Made by a program: the position numbers and the translations under genes
The notes under the pieces: generated by a model
Database searches by the model: none
Told to the model about the DNA's origin: nothing
The model's input: only the letters and a program-made list of their open reading frames with translations
Shown here: piece by piece, positions 23,202-23,975 of the stretch
Layout of the letters: each line of letters opens with the position of its first letter
Position numbering within the stretch: the first letter of the stretch is position 1
IMG/VR virus record: IMGVR_UViG_3300046007_010296
Coordinates: 1 to 23,975 of that record
Reading direction: 5' to 3' (one strand)
DNA length: 23,975 nucleotides
Source of the DNA: a virus

Positions 23202-23423
23202 ATGGCCATTGATATATCAACAATAGTAACGGCTAACCCTATTAAAAATGGAACAATTGTAGTGCAAGCTTGTGGTGGGCACTATGGTAGTGGAGTTATT
23301 AAACTAGACACTTATGTGCTAAATACTCCCACAAGTGGTGATATTGGATCAAAATATACTAACAGATTTAATGATCCAGCTTATTACTATGGTGTTACCT
23401 CTGTTAATGGTGGAGGCGCATAA
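23202..23423 (+). CDS. Small phage protein of unknown function
   Basis: A 73-residue protein with a beta-rich look (TIVVQACGGHYGSGVIKLDTYVL) and a C-terminal Gly-rich end (GVTSVNGGGA). One Cys is present and no membrane segment. GGAG lies about 8 nt upstream of the ATG. Its TAA overlaps the ATG of the next fibre gene by one base. I do not recognise the family; a minor virion part is likely from position. Confidence 0.55.
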   Translation: MAIDISTIVTANPIKNGTIVVQACGGHYGSGVIKLDTYVLNTPTSGDIGSKYTNRFNDPAYYYGVTSVNGGGA

Positions 23424-23975
23424 TGGCCAATCAAGGTTATGTAACCATAAAATTAAGACGAGACTTAGCAGCTACTTGGACAAGTGTAAATTCTGTGCTT
23501 GCTAGTGGCGAGCCAGGATTTGAATTAGATACTGGCAAATTAAAAATTGGTGATGGTACCACAGCATGGAGCGGATTGAGTTATTTATCAGGAAGTAGCG
23601 GTAGTGGTGTCACATTAGAACAAGTTGAAGATGATCTTGGAACTGGCTTTTTAGTTGCTGGTACGGGTATTACTTTGTCTTATAATGATGCTGGCAACAC
23701 TTTAACTGTTGGTAATAGTGGCGTTAGCGTATTATCTCCAACCACCATATCAACTAGTCAAAATAATTATGATCCTGGATCTGGTGATGTTTTAAGACTT
23801 AGCGCTAGTGCTAGTGGAGTTAATATTACAGGATTAGTTCCAAGATTAGAAAAAATCCGATTATTAATTAATATTGGAACCACAAATAATCTTACTCTTG
23901 TTCACGAATCAGCCAGTTCAAGTTCTGGTAATAGATTTATTACTCCAAATGGTGGTAACTATATTGTGGCGCTTC
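23423..23975 (+). CDS. Tail fibre protein, 5' part (cut by window edge)
   Basis: The open frame starts at the ATG that overlaps the previous stop (TAATG) and runs off the window after 184 codons. Residues 1-55 (VTIKLRRDLAATWTSVNSVL, LASGEPGFELDTGKLKIGDG, TTAWSGLSYL) match the N-terminal domain common to many phage fibres, including the major-tropism-determinant-like N terminus. EQVEDDLGTGFLVAGTGITL follows, and from residue 113 a module shared with the fibre at 20741 (NNYDPGSGDV, RLLINIGTTNNLTLVHE, ITPNGGNYIV). It is probably a third fibre or a tropism protein; the C terminus is outside the window. Confidence 0.7.
   Translation, partial: MANQGYVTIKLRRDLAATWTSVNSVLASGEPGFELDTGKLKIGDGTTAWSGLSYLSGSSGSGVTLEQVEDDLGTGFLVAGTGITLSYNDAGNTLTVGNSGVSVLSPTTISTSQNNYDPGSGDVLRLSASASGVNITGLVPRLEKIRLLINIGTTNNLTLVHESASSSSGNRFITPNGGNYIVAL
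23759..23975 (+). repeat. C-terminal fibre module, copy B
   Basis: Second copy of the module at 22550-22770, in frame within the truncated fibre. Both copies keep PG-x-GDV-x-R-x-SAS-x-SGV, LIN-x-GTTNNLTL and ITPNGG-x-YIV. In this gene the module follows a different N-terminal domain. Confidence 0.7.

Noticed and set aside
1-23975. tRNA genes, CRISPR arrays, insertion sequences and attachment sites
   Set aside because: I saw no cloverleaf or T-loop pattern in the gaps, no spaced direct repeats apart from coding fibre repeats, and no transposase or integrase.

Overview
The window is an AT-rich stretch in which every supported gene lies on the + strand. Most neighbours are packed tightly, with ATGA or TAATG stop/start overlaps. 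I read it as part of the genome of a tailed bacteriophage (Caudoviricetes). The reasons are head-morphogenesis-type proteins, a small phage-type sigma factor, a ClpP-fold protease and tail-fibre proteins with the DGGTG...NLGLG repeat. No portal, major capsid, terminase or polymerase gene is present, so I cannot name a genus or host. The genome size suggested by this much accessory content is large, which is an inference.

Layout. (1) 1-8090 is a glycan-building operon. It starts with the 3' end of an unknown gene. It then carries a GT-A-like transferase, a GT23/NodZ-like fucosyltransferase, two tandem members of an unnamed 'SGQPR' transferase-like family, a nucleotide-sugar dehydrogenase, an FkbM methyltransferase, a GT4, a GT6 (ABO blood-group family) and a GT2. 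(2) 8087-8280 is a gap with a near-consensus sigma70 promoter (TTGACG-N17-TATAAT) and a possible 47-residue lipoprotein-like ORF. (3) 8281-11871 mixes nucleotide and sugar functions: a nucleoside 2-deoxyribosyltransferase-like protein, a GT69-like transferase, GMP reductase with an unusual insertion, and another GT4. (4) 11837-14067 holds head-associated proteins, including a cysteine-rich protein with a HiPIP-like Cys pattern. It also has an A10 tract where a -1 shift would join a 299-residue protein to an 87-codon ORF that lacks a good start. (5) 14031-17582 holds a sigma factor, four proteins I do not recognise, a ClpP-like protease with intact triad, and a DeoC-like barrel that lacks the Schiff-base lysine. 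(6) 17640 to the end is a virion module. It contains a small protein with distinct codon use followed by a clear terminator, a membrane-anchored coiled-coil protein, two ~690-residue fibre proteins, two small proteins and a third fibre gene cut by the window edge.

How it may work together. Nine glycosyltransferase-like proteins, a sugar dehydrogenase and a methyltransferase could build a methyl-capped, fucose-containing oligosaccharide. It might be placed on virion fibres, on the host surface, or on modified DNA; the sequence does not decide which. The GT23 plus GT6 pair is the most striking part, because it recalls histo-blood-group chemistry. The deoxyribosyltransferase-like protein and GMP reductase point to manipulation of the purine pool. 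The sigma factor probably directs transcription of later genes such as the fibre module.
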